A stretch of DNA of 64,000 nt from JAJISK01 sp046759185. GTDB taxonomy: Archaea; Thermoplasmatota; Thermoplasmata; RBG-16-68-12; JAJISG01. The translations under genes were made by a program, and so were the position numbers. The notes beneath the pieces were generated by a model, which saw nothing but the letters and a program-made list of their open reading frames with translations, made no database searches and was not told the DNA's origin. Location: contig JBHIBO010000004.1 in assembly GCA_046759185.1 (NCBI GenBank), forward strand, positions 12,289 to 76,288. Direction: 5' to 3'. Shown piece after piece: positions 26,687 to 35,254 of the stretch (within the stretch, counting starts at the first letter, position 1; each line of letters begins with the position of its first letter).

Positions 26687-28054
26687 ATGCCCCCGGCTCC
26701 GTCATTCTGGAGGATGGAGGAACTCCTGGGGATCCATGTCCCGTCGCCCCGTAGCTCTTTCACCATCCGAGAGGTGCACGTGGACCAGGCCCTCAGGAAG
26801 GACCCTCTCCCGTGGCTTGACTACTCCTTCAACCCCTACGTGGGCTGCTATCACGGGTGCGTCTTCTGTTACTCGCCTCGTCTTCTTCGGATCGATCGGG
26901 ACGAGTGGGGCCAGTCGGTGATCGTGAAACGGAACGCCGCCACCGCCCTTGCGCAGGACGTCCGCAGACTCCCTCGCGGACTCGTCGCCATTTCAACGGC
27001 TACGGATCCCTCCCAACACGTCGAGGGGAAATACCGGATCACGCGACGATCCCTGGAGGTCCTCCTCCGGGCGCATTGGCCCGTGGCGATCCTCACACGT
27101 TCCCCTCTCGTCACTCGGGACATCGACCTGTTCACCCAATTCCACGAAGTCGAAGTGGGCATGTCTGTGCCGACGTTGGACGACCGCGCAAGGGCCCTGA
27201 TCGAGCCGTGGGCTCCACCAATTCCTGCGCGGCTCCGATCCCTGCGAACCCGGGCCGATGCAGGCGTGACCACGATGATCGGGTTTGCCCCGGCCTATCC
27301 CCTCACCGGGCGGTGGACCCCTCGAAGGATAGCAGACGCATTCGAGGCTCTGGGCGTGTGGAAGGCTTTCAGTCGCATCCTTGACGCCCGGTGGGGGGTT
27401 CGGGAGGCCATGCGAGCCCGCCTCGCGGGTTCTCCTCTTGAAGAGGACCTAATGCGCGTGTCCGATCACGGGTCCATGCGGGCCCTTCTTGTGGAGTTGG
27501 CGGAGGAGTGCGAAGCCCGTGGGATCTCCTTCCGGACCGAGCCGCGGCGGCCTCCGGCCGCACGAGAGAAGAAGGAACCTCGTTCCACCCTCGCGGACTT
27601 CTACGCGATTCCGACGGAGCCCTGCGAGGACCCCTCCTTGGCCCCGGTGGGTACTCGGAGAACTAGCTGGGGAGCACGGGGTCGGAGCCCTGCCATCGAG
27701 GATTCAGAAGGAACTTCTCTTTCATGTCGTCCCAGTGGGCGCAGTTCAGATACCGCTTCGGTAGGACCGTCTTCAGGTATTCGATGTACTCCTCCCTCGG
27801 AATCGGCCTCCGACCCTCCACCATCAGATGACCGTCAAGATCGTAGGGAAGGTACACGTACCCCAAACGACCCGTTTCGGGGTCGCGCTCCCGATGATCC
27901 GCGAACTCCGTCAACCCGCGGAACCGGAAGAAGCGCCGATCGGGAAGGCGCAGCAGGTCCTCCGGTCCGAGCCCTTCTACCGTCTCCCCCATGCCCTGGA
28001 TCCGGCTCAGGATCTCCGCCGCCCGGGTGCGATCGACGCGGGCCCTGGCCATGA
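26687..28054 (+). CDS. SPL-type radical SAM protein with doubtful C-terminal extension
   Basis: The first 325 residues are a radical SAM protein with cluster motif CYHGCVFC (Cys54, Cys58, Cys61), STATDPSQHVEGKY and TILTRSPLV-like segments as in the spore-photoproduct-lyase/Rv2578c group. After about residue 325 the frame continues for 392 bases antisense to the diiron oxygenase gene, giving a low-complexity Arg/Ser/Pro tail that is almost certainly not protein. In the +2 frame a TAG at 27664 coincides with the stop of the neighbour, so an indel in the last part of the gene is likely. Function (DNA or tRNA modification) is unknown. Confidence 0.7.
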   Translation: MPPAPSFWRMEELLGIHVPSPRSSFTIREVHVDQALRKDPLPWLDYSFNPYVGCYHGCVFCYSPRLLRIDRDEWGQSVIVKRNAATALAQDVRRLPRGLVAISTATDPSQHVEGKYRITRRSLEVLLRAHWPVAILTRSPLVTRDIDLFTQFHEVEVGMSVPTLDDRARALIEPWAPPIPARLRSLRTRADAGVTTMIGFAPAYPLTGRWTPRRIADAFEALGVWKAFSRILDARWGVREAMRARLAGSPLEEDLMRVSDHGSMRALLVELAEECEARGISFRTEPRRPPAAREKKEPRSTLADFYAIPTEPCEDPSLAPVGTRRTSWGARGRSPAIEDSEGTSLSCRPSGRSSDTASVGPSSGIRCTPPSESASDPPPSDDRQDRREGTRTPNDPFRGRAPDDPRTPSTRGTGRSADREGAAGPPVRALLPSPPCPGSGSGSPPPGCDRRGPWP

Positions 28055-29090
28055 TAATCGCCAGGTTGATATCGCGAACCTTCCCCTCGACCTCCCGGGT
28101 GAAGAGGGCCTGTGCTTCGGCGTTGGCCAGGGTCTTGAAGACGCCCTTCACCTGCTGGCCACTCAGCTCACTGCCGAACATCTCCAGACCCCGGGGGTAC
28201 CAGACGTTGATCGTGTGCTGGAGGTCCTCGATGCCGAAGTTCCCCCCGTCGAGGGTCGCGGCCACGGCGATGGCCTTCGTGAGCCGCTCCCCCGCCGCCA
28301 GGTGGTAGGACTCCTCCATAAACCGCATGAAGGGCATGGAGAGGGCCATGGGCGCGTAGAGGAAGTGATGCTGCATCTCCAGCTGGTACTTGCCCACCCG
28401 ATCGATGAGGGCCATGAAAACGCCCTCGTCCATGAGGCTCAGGAAGGGGATGTTGAAGGCGTCCAAGATGTGGTGGCCGGGCTTCATGGCCAGGAGCTCG
28501 TCCATGGTCTCCGTCGCGTAACGGCGGCCATCACGTTGGTCCCAGGTCGGATCCAGGGTCAGGACCCCCGCCATCTGGTAGTGGTGACGCAGCTCCTCCA
28601 CACACACCCGCTTGGCCGAGAAGCTCAGGGTCTCCAAGAGGCCGGGGTACGTGTCGCTGTACCCGTCGGTCCGGTGGATGCCCTCGACGATCTCTCGGTC
28701 CACCCCGGTTAGGCTGTCCGTGTCGAGCTTAGTGTAGATCATCCGATGTTGCTGGATGCTGCCCAGCTCCGTGGAGGCCTGGGCCTTGATGATCTTGAGG
28801 GCCATGTGGAACTGCTCGTCGTTGAGCTCCTCCGCGCGGTTGACCCGATGGCCTAGCTCTGCGGTCCGACGCCCCGAGGCCAGGGCCTTCGAGGCGTACG
28901 TGGCGAAGGAATCGGGTCGGGCCTGGATGACCGCCAGCTTCGTGACGGGTCGCTCAGGATAGAAGCGGTGCCAGGCCTTCTCGTCCTGGACCTCCGATAA
29001 CTCCTGGAAGTAGGTCTCCTCCCAGTGGCGGTTCTCCTCCTGCCAATGCTGGGGCAGGGGTTGGATATCAAAGCCGTCCATGAGACCCAT
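27663..29090 (-). CDS. BoxB/PaaA-like diiron oxygenase
   Basis: The 475-residue protein has the ferritin-type diiron ligands: E-x-x-H in VCVEELRHHYQMAG (about 165) and E-x-x-H in FMRFMEESYHLAAGERL (about 285), with a Gln/Glu-rich earlier helix (STELGSIQQHRMIY). Length and pattern fit benzoyl-CoA 2,3-epoxidase BoxB and the related phenylacetyl-CoA epoxidase subunit PaaA. Such enzymes epoxidise an aromatic CoA thioester using O2. The expected reductase (BoxA) and ring-opening enzyme (BoxC) are not adjacent, so substrate and partner are unknown. Tail to tail with the radical SAM gene. Confidence 0.7.
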   Translation of the reverse strand: MGLMDGFDIQPLPQHWQEENRHWEETYFQELSEVQDEKAWHRFYPERPVTKLAVIQARPDSFATYASKALASGRRTAELGHRVNRAEELNDEQFHMALKIIKAQASTELGSIQQHRMIYTKLDTDSLTGVDREIVEGIHRTDGYSDTYPGLLETLSFSAKRVCVEELRHHYQMAGVLTLDPTWDQRDGRRYATETMDELLAMKPGHHILDAFNIPFLSLMDEGVFMALIDRVGKYQLEMQHHFLYAPMALSMPFMRFMEESYHLAAGERLTKAIAVAATLDGGNFGIEDLQHTINVWYPRGLEMFGSELSGQQVKGVFKTLANAEAQALFTREVEGKVRDINLAIIMARARVDRTRAAEILSRIQGMGETVEGLGPEDLLRLPDRRFFRFRGLTEFADHRERDPETGRLGYVYLPYDLDGHLMVEGRRPIPREEYIEYLKTVLPKRYLNCAHWDDMKEKFLLNPRWQGSDPVLPS

Positions 29091-29237
29091 GGGCGGTCTC
29101 CCATGGGGGCCCTCCTTTAGAAGACTACCGGACCCGCCATCCCGATGGGTCGGGAGCCAGGCCTCAGGCTTATCTCTTTACGGCGCCTTGCGAAGACGGG
29201 TGAGGTCTTGGGAGATTTCTCGCTTGTCGAAGAGAGA

Positions 29238-29891
29238 ATGGGCCCCAACGTGCGCGAACTCCATAACTACCTCTGGATGCCGGGTTGGAAGGGGGATGAG
29301 AAGGCGTTGCGCGAGGCCCTCCAGACGGACGCCGAGGCCCTCGACGCATTTCTGGAGGCCGATGGGGACCTGGCCCAAAGCGCCGAGGCGCTCACTGAGG
29401 ACTGGGGTCGCACCCGTTCCGGCGAAATGCTCTTCGAGCTCCTGGACCACACGTACCGGTTATCGGCCGCCACCGAGCTCCTCCGGCGCGGTGACTACGC
29501 GACCGCGGCGAGCCAGGCTAACGAGGCCGCGGAGAGCGTGAGCATCGGCATCTGCGCCAACGCGGACTGCTTTTCCCTGGTCGAGCAGTGGGAAGGCGGG
29601 GAGATCACCTTCGCCACCTACACGCGGGAGCTGGCCAGGGTCCTGGTGGCGAAGAAGATCCCCTCCGCAGAGGACTTGCACCGCCTCCTCCTGGCCATCC
29701 AAGGGCTCGGAAAGGAGTGGGACGACTCGGCTTCGACGGAACTACAGGAGGTGGCCGCCCGGGCAGCCATCCAGAACGCCTTGTGGGTCGCCGTGGCCGG
29801 CGTGACGATTCGCAGGACCTTGGGAGCGGCGCCGGAGGTTCCCTACGGTGCCATGCCCGGGCTGTACCTTCGGATTGCGAAGCGCCTGTGA
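29238..29891 (+). CDS. Helical protein of unknown function
   Basis: The 217-residue protein is helical with two Cys (CANADCFSL) and a regular pattern resembling a repeat or tetratricopeptide-like core, ending with a mildly hydrophobic segment. Start 29238 (MGPNVRELHNYLWMPGWKGD) is preceded by GAAGAGAG; a TATA-like GCTTATCT at about 29168 makes the upstream ATG at 29145 unlikely. No family recognised. Confidence 0.6.
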   Translation: MGPNVRELHNYLWMPGWKGDEKALREALQTDAEALDAFLEADGDLAQSAEALTEDWGRTRSGEMLFELLDHTYRLSAATELLRRGDYATAASQANEAAESVSIGICANADCFSLVEQWEGGEITFATYTRELARVLVAKKIPSAEDLHRLLLAIQGLGKEWDDSASTELQEVAARAAIQNALWVAVAGVTIRRTLGAAPEVPYGAMPGLYLRIAKRL

Positions 29892-29903
29892 CGTGGTAAC
29901 TCC

Positions 29904-29912
29904 GTTATATGG
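29904..29912 (+). promoter_or_regulatory. TATA-like box of VOC gene
   Basis: GTTATATGG stands about 25 bases before the ATG at 29934, typical of a leaderless archaeal promoter. Confidence 0.5.
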
Positions 29913-29933
29913 CCCGTTCCCTTCGCGGGTCCC

Positions 29934-30296
29934 ATGCCGAAACTCGTTCGTGACATCGGGCACATCCTCATCGGGGTGGAGGACATGGAGGAAGCCCTCG
30001 GCTTCTATCGGGACCTTCTGGGATTGGATGTCATCGGCGAGACCAGTGCCAACTGGACCGTCGTCTCCGCGCTGGGCGGGCAGTTCACGCTCTACAAACA
30101 GGAAGACGTCATCCCGGTGGTCCTTGGCCCCGAGGGAAACCGCACCCCCTTCTCCCTCCACGTCCATGACTTCGAGGAAGCCGCGGACGCCTTGGAAGCC
30201 GCCGGGGTCCGTTTGGGCCGGGGGGATGCCCACCACGGCGTCGTCTGGGATCCCTTCGGCAACGTCCTCGAGTTGCACGATCATCGGGAGGAGTAG
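29934..30296 (+). CDS. VOC family protein
   Basis: A 120-residue protein with two VOC modules: IGHILIGVEDMEEALGFYRD and later HGVVWDPFGNVLELHDH, where His and Glu are likely metal ligands. Glyoxalase- or dioxygenase-like. It is followed at once by a methyltransferase, whose start is 4 bases past its stop, so both are in one operon. Confidence 0.85.
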   Translation: MPKLVRDIGHILIGVEDMEEALGFYRDLLGLDVIGETSANWTVVSALGGQFTLYKQEDVIPVVLGPEGNRTPFSLHVHDFEEAADALEAAGVRLGRGDAHHGVVWDPFGNVLELHDHREE

Positions 30297-30300
30297 CTGG

Positions 30301-30879
30301 ATGGTCGGAATCCTAAGGGGCGGGCTCCTCCGCGTGCAAGACTTCTTCTCGCTGAGGGCCCACAGGGCCGAGCTGCCCTCCCTCCGTGCCGCCCTGGCCC
30401 TGGAGCCGACCTTTCGCCTCCTAGACATGGGCGGGGGGACCGGGGCTTTTACGGCCGTGTTCGCGGCCAGGTGCGAGGAGATCGTCGTTCTGGAGCCGGA
30501 CCGGAGGAAGGTGGCATACGGCGAACGCCGAAGGCCACACGTCCAATTCGTCGCCGGCCAGGCCGAAGAGATTCCCTTCCCCGACGACCACTTTGACCGG
30601 GCCACGGCCCTCGTCTCCCTCCATCACGTCCACGATCAGGACCGAGGTCTCCAGGAGGTGCACCGGGTTCTCAAGCCCGGTGGACGTTTCGTCGTCGAGG
30701 AGTTCGATCCACGCGAGGGGCGGGGGAGACGGGCTCACATCTTCGAGAGCACCTTCGGTGGAAGCCACTCCACCTTTCTCACCCCAGAAGACCTGCATGC
30801 CAGACTCGAGAAACACGGATTCCGGGGGATCGCCCACGAGGCCGTGGGCCCGGGGTACCTGCTGACGGCAGAGGCCTGA
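30301..30879 (+). CDS. Class I SAM-dependent methyltransferase
   Basis: The 192-residue protein has motif I LLDMGGGTGAFTAVFAARC, then VVLEPDRRKV, AEEIPFPDDHFDRATALVSL and LQEVHRVLKPGGRFVVEEF, the methyltransferase 11 pattern. It is coupled to the VOC gene (GGAGGAG within its end). Start at 30301. Joint function might be modification of a small metabolite, unknown. Confidence 0.85.
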   Translation: MVGILRGGLLRVQDFFSLRAHRAELPSLRAALALEPTFRLLDMGGGTGAFTAVFAARCEEIVVLEPDRRKVAYGERRRPHVQFVAGQAEEIPFPDDHFDRATALVSLHHVHDQDRGLQEVHRVLKPGGRFVVEEFDPREGRGRRAHIFESTFGGSHSTFLTPEDLHARLEKHGFRGIAHEAVGPGYLLTAEA

Positions 30880-30916
30880 GACCCCGTACCGCCGGAGTGT
30901 TTTCAATATCCGGAAA

Positions 30917-30940
30917 GGCCGATAGTTATTAATCTCGGCC
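30917..30940. repeat. Dyad centred on a TATA-like box
   Basis: GGCCGA and TCGGCC are perfect 6-bp arms around TAGTTATTAATC, which contains the TATA-like element of the gene at 31000. A repressor bound here would cover the box. Confidence 0.5.
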
Positions 30941-30999
30941 GTCGCGTTCTGTGATTCCCTCGTGGAGAAGGGGCGGGAGGAGTCGTTGGAGGAGAGGCC

Positions 31000-31560
31000 A
31001 TGGTACGGTTCTATCACGTTCTGTTTGTGCTTGCAGGGGTCCTATTCTTTGCGGGGTTTGCCCTCCTCGACACCGGGTTGGATCTGCGCACTTCGTTCCA
31101 GGGCGAGGAGACCTTTGGCATCCCTGCGGGGCCCCAGTGGTACTACGTCGTGGAACTCCCGATGCAGGCGGGCGGGCGGATTCACATCGACTTCCAGGAG
31201 ACCTCGCAAAAGGCGATCCGCGTCCTCCTGCTTCCCGAGCAGGCCTACGAGATGTATCTGACGGCCGGTGAGGTCCCCGTCCCGCTGGGGGAGACGACCG
31301 GATCCTCGGGCGTTTTCGCCCAGAACCTCCGAGCCGCGGGGACATACTACCTGGTGTTCACTCACACGGTGGAGACCTTTGCCGTCCCCCAGGAAGTCCA
31401 GCTTCACTACAGCTTCACGGGGGTCCAGCCTCCGAACCCGGAGTTGGTCCTGGTTGGGCTGGGGGCCCTTGCCTGTGGCCTCGGTGCATTGGTCGTCACC
31501 ATGGCAGCCCGTCAACGCATCCGAGCCTACCGAGAGGTCGAGGTCGAAGCAGCCGCCTGA
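31000..31560 (+). CDS. Double-anchored extracytoplasmic protein
   Basis: The 186-residue protein has an N-terminal helix (5-25), an outside beta-rich domain (about 30-145) and a C-terminal helix (about 148-168) with a basic and acidic tail. It recalls the protein at 20493 in layout though not clearly in sequence. It has a GGAGGAG before the ATG and a dyad over its TATA-like box. Confidence 0.7.
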   Translation: MVRFYHVLFVLAGVLFFAGFALLDTGLDLRTSFQGEETFGIPAGPQWYYVVELPMQAGGRIHIDFQETSQKAIRVLLLPEQAYEMYLTAGEVPVPLGETTGSSGVFAQNLRAAGTYYLVFTHTVETFAVPQEVQLHYSFTGVQPPNPELVLVGLGALACGLGALVVTMAARQRIRAYREVEVEAAA

Positions 31561-31603
31561 GCAGGAAATTGCAGCCCTTAGCTGGATCCTCGGCCGAGGG
31601 GGA

Positions 31604-32113
31604 CTAGGCCGTCCGGTCAATCTCCAGCGTCAGAGGAATGCGACGGACGAACGTGTCTCCCACGGGCGAACTCCCCTCGCACATCGCCCTTAGCTGCTCG
31701 ACCTGATCGTCTGAGGCCCCCGGTGCCCGGAGTCGGATCGTGTATCCGATCCGGTCGTATCCCGGATTGGGACCGTCTTCGAGACCCAGAAGCCGCTGGA
31801 CGTTGAAAAGGCCCTGCGCCTCGATTTCCAGGTCCTCGAGCTCCAGCCCGAGCAGGGCCGCCGTGGTGGCCACGACCTCCACGTCACAGGCCGCCAGGGA
31901 GGCCAGAAGAAGCTCCATGGCGCTGGGCTCCCCCTCCCCGCCAATCCGGAGGGTATGTCCCTCGTATTCGACCTGGGCGCGGGAGCCGCCGTCCCACTGT
32001 GCCACGATGGTGGGATTCCGTTCGGCGACGGAAGGATCCGCCTTGACCATCTCGACGTACTTCCGAAGTTCGGGCACGTTCATGCCATTCAGGACTTCCT
32101 CCCCTTGGCCCAT
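31604..32113 (-). CDS. OsmC/Ohr family protein
   Basis: The 169-residue protein has the OsmC pattern: GEPSAMELLLASLAACDVEV with the first redox cysteine, and a second cysteine in LRAMCEGSSPVGDTF, the pair that reduces organic hydroperoxides. A TATA-like TTCTAAGTA (- strand) about 30 bases before 32113 supports that ATG; a second ATG at 32083 is possible. Probably peroxide defence. Confidence 0.85.
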   Translation of the reverse strand: MGQGEEVLNGMNVPELRKYVEMVKADPSVAERNPTIVAQWDGGSRAQVEYEGHTLRIGGEGEPSAMELLLASLAACDVEVVATTAALLGLELEDLEIEAQGLFNVQRLLGLEDGPNPGYDRIGYTIRLRAPGASDDQVEQLRAMCEGSSPVGDTFVRRIPLTLEIDRTA

Positions 32114-32297
32114 GATAGGACCACCGACAGTCCGTACTTAGAACTTGACTCAAACGGGCTCCCGATGCAGGGAGAGCCATTCTACCAAGGTCCTGGAAAA
32201 TGCCTACGGCGGGCCGGGGGCAGGGCTTAGCCTCGGAGTTGGGAGTGGACCCCCCGCGTGGGCAGGTCCCCAAAGCACTGAGGGTTCCTTTGGGGGG

Positions 32298-32753
32298 CTA
32301 GTAGCGCCGGCGCCCCCTGCTTCGTCGCTGTTGGTTCCCTCGGCCTCGGCCGCCGCCTCCATAGGATCCTCCGCGGGGAGGGCGTCGGTCCGACTCGTAC
32401 TCGTCCGCCGACCGATCCACCGAGGTGTTGACCTCGGGGATCTCCTCATCCGACTTCTTGAAGGATCCGTACTTCCCGACGTTGAGGCGCATATGGCCTC
32501 GCACGAGGCTGACGTAGCCATTGTCGATGTCGATGACATCGTCTTTCGCCACGCCGTCGATCTGGTCTCCCCACAGGGTGAGGATGACCGTCGCTGTCTC
32601 GTCCCCTACCGTAGCTTCCACGAGGTCGCGCGAACCACCGAACTTGGAGTCGATGGTCTTCCGCTCGCCGAGGTTGAGGACCTTTACCGTGACGTCCGCG
32701 TTCTTCGAGGCGGGCGTCAGCTCATCCACTTTCACGGGATTCTTCTCTTCCAT
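32298..32753 (-). CDS. OB-fold single-stranded DNA-binding protein (SOSS-B/SSB type)
   Basis: The 151-residue protein has an OB-fold (residues about 5-105; TVKVLNLGERKTIDSKFGGS and TVILTLWGDQIDGVAKDDVI) and a Gly/Arg/Gln-rich disordered tail ending with basic residues. This layout matches archaeal SSB/RPA-like and human SOSS-B proteins. The start is at 32753. A long upstream stretch to 32993 is open but overlaps a divergent promoter; a TTTAAATAT TATA-like element is at 32869-32877. Conserved housekeeping role in DNA repair and replication. Confidence 0.85.
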   Translation of the reverse strand: MEEKNPVKVDELTPASKNADVTVKVLNLGERKTIDSKFGGSRDLVEATVGDETATVILTLWGDQIDGVAKDDVIDIDNGYVSLVRGHMRLNVGKYGSFKKSDEEIPEVNTSVDRSADEYESDRRPPRGGSYGGGGRGRGNQQRRSRGRRRY

Positions 32754-33048
32754 GGTCTCACGCTCTTGCGACAAATCAGGCCATTTCACGGCATGGGGCC
32801 TTTGGTCGAAGAGCCAGGGAGGCCGTCCGAAAATTCCTGCTTGCCTGGGCCGTGTTACCATGCGCAGATATTTAAAGGCGACCCGACCAACATCAGGGCT
32901 GAAGCTAAGGTGGGGCGGGGGACGAGCGTCCTCGGCTTCTGGGCAGGATACGTTCTTAAGCCGAGAGGTTCTGCGTTCCAGGGCGACCATCACCTGTGCC
33001 CGGGGAGCTGAGGAGCTGGAGATTCGGACGAGAGAGGACGTCGGTGAG

Positions 33049-34014
33049 TTGCTTCGTGGCTCGATCGTCTCGGCCAGCCTGGGGGCGGCCCTGGAACATC
33101 ACCTGTTCTGGAAGTTGAAGGAGAAACCGACGACCTCCGAGGCCGTGGCGAAAGACTTGGGCATTCCTCCTCATCGATGCCGTGCGTGGCTGGACCTCCT
33201 CGCAGGCCTAGGCCTCTTGGAACGGCAGGACGAGACGTACGCGATCACCGCAGCCACCCAGGCAGCCATCCTCGACACCCACAGCCCGGAGAGCTGGGCC
33301 CTCTTGGCGCAAGAGGCTCGGGCGGCCTACCCGGCGGGGGATGATCTGACGCGACATATCGGACATCCCGGATCGGTGTGGGAGGCTCAGGGGCGGGATC
33401 GTCGCGACCACTACGGCCACATGGCGGAGGACCCGGACTGGGCGAGGCGGTTCACGCAGATGCTCTACGAGTACCATCAGCCCCTCGCCAAGGAATTGGT
33501 GGACACCTTGGATCTGACGGGCGTAGCGCGCCTGTTGGACCTGGGGGGAGGATCGGGTGTGAACTCCATGGCCCTCCTCCGTCAGCAGCCCGAGATGGAA
33601 GCCGTGGTGGTGGATGTGGCGACGGTGTGTGATGCCGGAAGGACGATTGCTGCCGGGACTGAGATGGGCGAGCGAATCACCTATCACCCTGCCGACTTCC
33701 TTGAGGACGATCTCCCTTCGGGTTTTGACCTCATCCTGGAGAGTGACGTAGGCATCCACAACACGGAACTCTTCCGCAGACTGCGAGGTTCCCTGAACCC
33801 CGGCGGACGCATCGTCATCGTGGACAATCTCGTGCAGGAGGGAGTGCCCACCTCAATTGCCTGGCTCCGCCAGGCCTTCCTCTCCAGTTTGAGCGACCCC
33901 AACGCCCGGATTCGCTCGGCGGCCGACGTGAAGGCGGCCCTCCGAGAAGCGGGGTACACCGTGATCGCGGAGCGTACCCTGGAGGGTGGCGTCCTGATCG
34001 AGGCCCGCCTCTGA
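33049..34014 (+). CDS. O-methyltransferase with dimerisation domain
   Basis: The 321-residue protein has an N-terminal winged-helix dimer domain (KPTTSEAVAKDLGIPPHRCR is a typical helix-turn-helix) and a C-terminal Rossmann methyltransferase with motif I LLDLGGGSGVNSMALLRQQP and GGRIVIVDNLVQEG. Similar to hydroxyneurosporene or other small-molecule O-methyltransferases. The start is uncertain: no ATG is available; TTG 33049 lies just after GGTGAG. The divergent SSB gene shares the upstream region. Confidence 0.8.
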   Translation: MLRGSIVSASLGAALEHHLFWKLKEKPTTSEAVAKDLGIPPHRCRAWLDLLAGLGLLERQDETYAITAATQAAILDTHSPESWALLAQEARAAYPAGDDLTRHIGHPGSVWEAQGRDRRDHYGHMAEDPDWARRFTQMLYEYHQPLAKELVDTLDLTGVARLLDLGGGSGVNSMALLRQQPEMEAVVVDVATVCDAGRTIAAGTEMGERITYHPADFLEDDLPSGFDLILESDVGIHNTELFRRLRGSLNPGGRIVIVDNLVQEGVPTSIAWLRQAFLSSLSDPNARIRSAADVKAALREAGYTVIAERTLEGGVLIEARL

Positions 34015-34073
34015 CGGGACGGCCCGACGAAATGCAGGTTACTCCCGAGCTTGGTAGGTCCACAGGAGAAGCC

Positions 34074-34093
34074 TGTTACGAAGGTAGTGTCGC
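34074..34093 (+). repeat. Dispersed palindrome copy A (degenerate)
   Basis: TGTTA-CGAAGG-TAGTG-TCGC fits the 5-6-5 layout with weaker arms. It is the most outlying copy and is included with caution. Confidence 0.35.
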
Positions 34094-34281
34094 CGTCCCG
34101 ATCCATTCCAACGCTGACGGGACCCGCTGCCCTTACGGTATGTAGAGAACGTTCTAGACCTCACCATCGGATGGCCTCCCAAGGGTGGAGCGAGACGGGA
34201 GGGTTGCCCCACCCTCGTGCCGAGGAGGGGCACGGCAAGTACCCAAGACCCCCAGAGGGGAGGAGGTGAAATGCTACGAGC

Positions 34282-34704
34282 GTGGAGGATAACCTCAAGG
34301 TCATCTCCGACGTCGACCGGGCCTTTAACGAGCAGGACTGGGACGCTTTCAACAACCGCCATGCCGAGACCGTGGTTGCGTACAGTCCGCTTACGCCGGA
34401 GCCCACGAAGGGCGTGGATCCGCACCGCGAGTCGGTGCAGGGCCTGTTCCGAGCCTTCCCTGACATGACCATGAAGCAGGAGCTGAGCTTCGGCCAGGGT
34501 GATTGGGTTTGCGCCGTCTATTCGCTGACAGGCACTCAGGATGGACCGTTCCAAGGACCAGGCGGCAAGGAGATCCCGCCGACGAACAAGCCCGTCGAGA
34601 TGTCGTTCTGCACGGCATTGAAGATCGAGAACGAAAAGATCGTGGAAGAGCGCGTCTACTTCGACGTACTAGGGATGATGGCCCAGCTCGGCCTGGCGCC
34701 ATAG
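34282..34704 (+). CDS. SnoaL-like NTF2-fold protein
   Basis: The 140-residue protein has the SnoaL/ester-cyclase pattern: AFNEQDWDAFNNRHAETVV, GVDPHRESVQGLFRAFPDMT and a final strand pair ending MAQLGLAP. It is a close paralogue of the gene at 49144 (both have GPGGKEIPPTNK-type segments) and related to the remnant at 43150. It starts at GTG after GGAGGTGA; an out-of-frame ATG at 34271 lies between. Small-molecule binding or isomerisation is the usual role. Confidence 0.8.
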   Translation: MEDNLKVISDVDRAFNEQDWDAFNNRHAETVVAYSPLTPEPTKGVDPHRESVQGLFRAFPDMTMKQELSFGQGDWVCAVYSLTGTQDGPFQGPGGKEIPPTNKPVEMSFCTALKIENEKIVEERVYFDVLGMMAQLGLAP

Positions 34705-34857
34705 CGGACCGGAGAGGAAGGGGATTCCTGCGTTAGCGGAAGCTCTGCAGATCCCGTGGCCCTATCTGAGGTCCAGCCTTCTTGGAGGATTGGGCGCGGC
34801 GATGTCGCGCGGGCAGGCAACCTTAGGTACCCCCGACCTTTCGGGGCCGGGGATTCC

Positions 34858-35247
34858 GTGGCCGATTGGGAGCGGTATCGGGAGCTGTACGAGCGCGCCT
34901 TTGGCGAGGAACCGGAGGTCCAGACGGAGCGATTCAAGGCTATTGCGGCCGACGCTGAACCGACCCGGGAGTGGCTCGGAGGACCGCTCGGCCTTATCCT
35001 CACAGAGCGTAGTGGCGACGTCATATTCCAGGATCCAGAGCGGTTCCGCGGCGTGGACAATGCGGAGGACTTCCTCCGACTCTGCACCTCTCAGGTGGAG
35101 GGGTACAGGGCCAAGGTTTCCGAGCCCGAAACGGACGACGACGCCGAACGGGCGGATCAGGCGATCCTGCGCATGGTGGCCGACGACATGGAAGAGGTCT
35201 GTCTCCTGGCGCACCTCATCGTGCAAGAGGAGGAAGAGTCGGCGTAG
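34858..35247 (+). CDS. Acidic protein of unknown function
   Basis: A protein of about 129 residues if GTG 34858 is used (VADWERYRELYERAF), with a TATA-like CCTTAGGTA some 30 bases upstream. The frame is open from 34756. It is strongly acidic, helical and has two Cys. No family recognised. Confidence 0.6.
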   Translation: MADWERYRELYERAFGEEPEVQTERFKAIAADAEPTREWLGGPLGLILTERSGDVIFQDPERFRGVDNAEDFLRLCTSQVEGYRAKVSEPETDDDAERADQAILRMVADDMEEVCLLAHLIVQEEEESA

Positions 35248-35254
35248 ACCGAGG

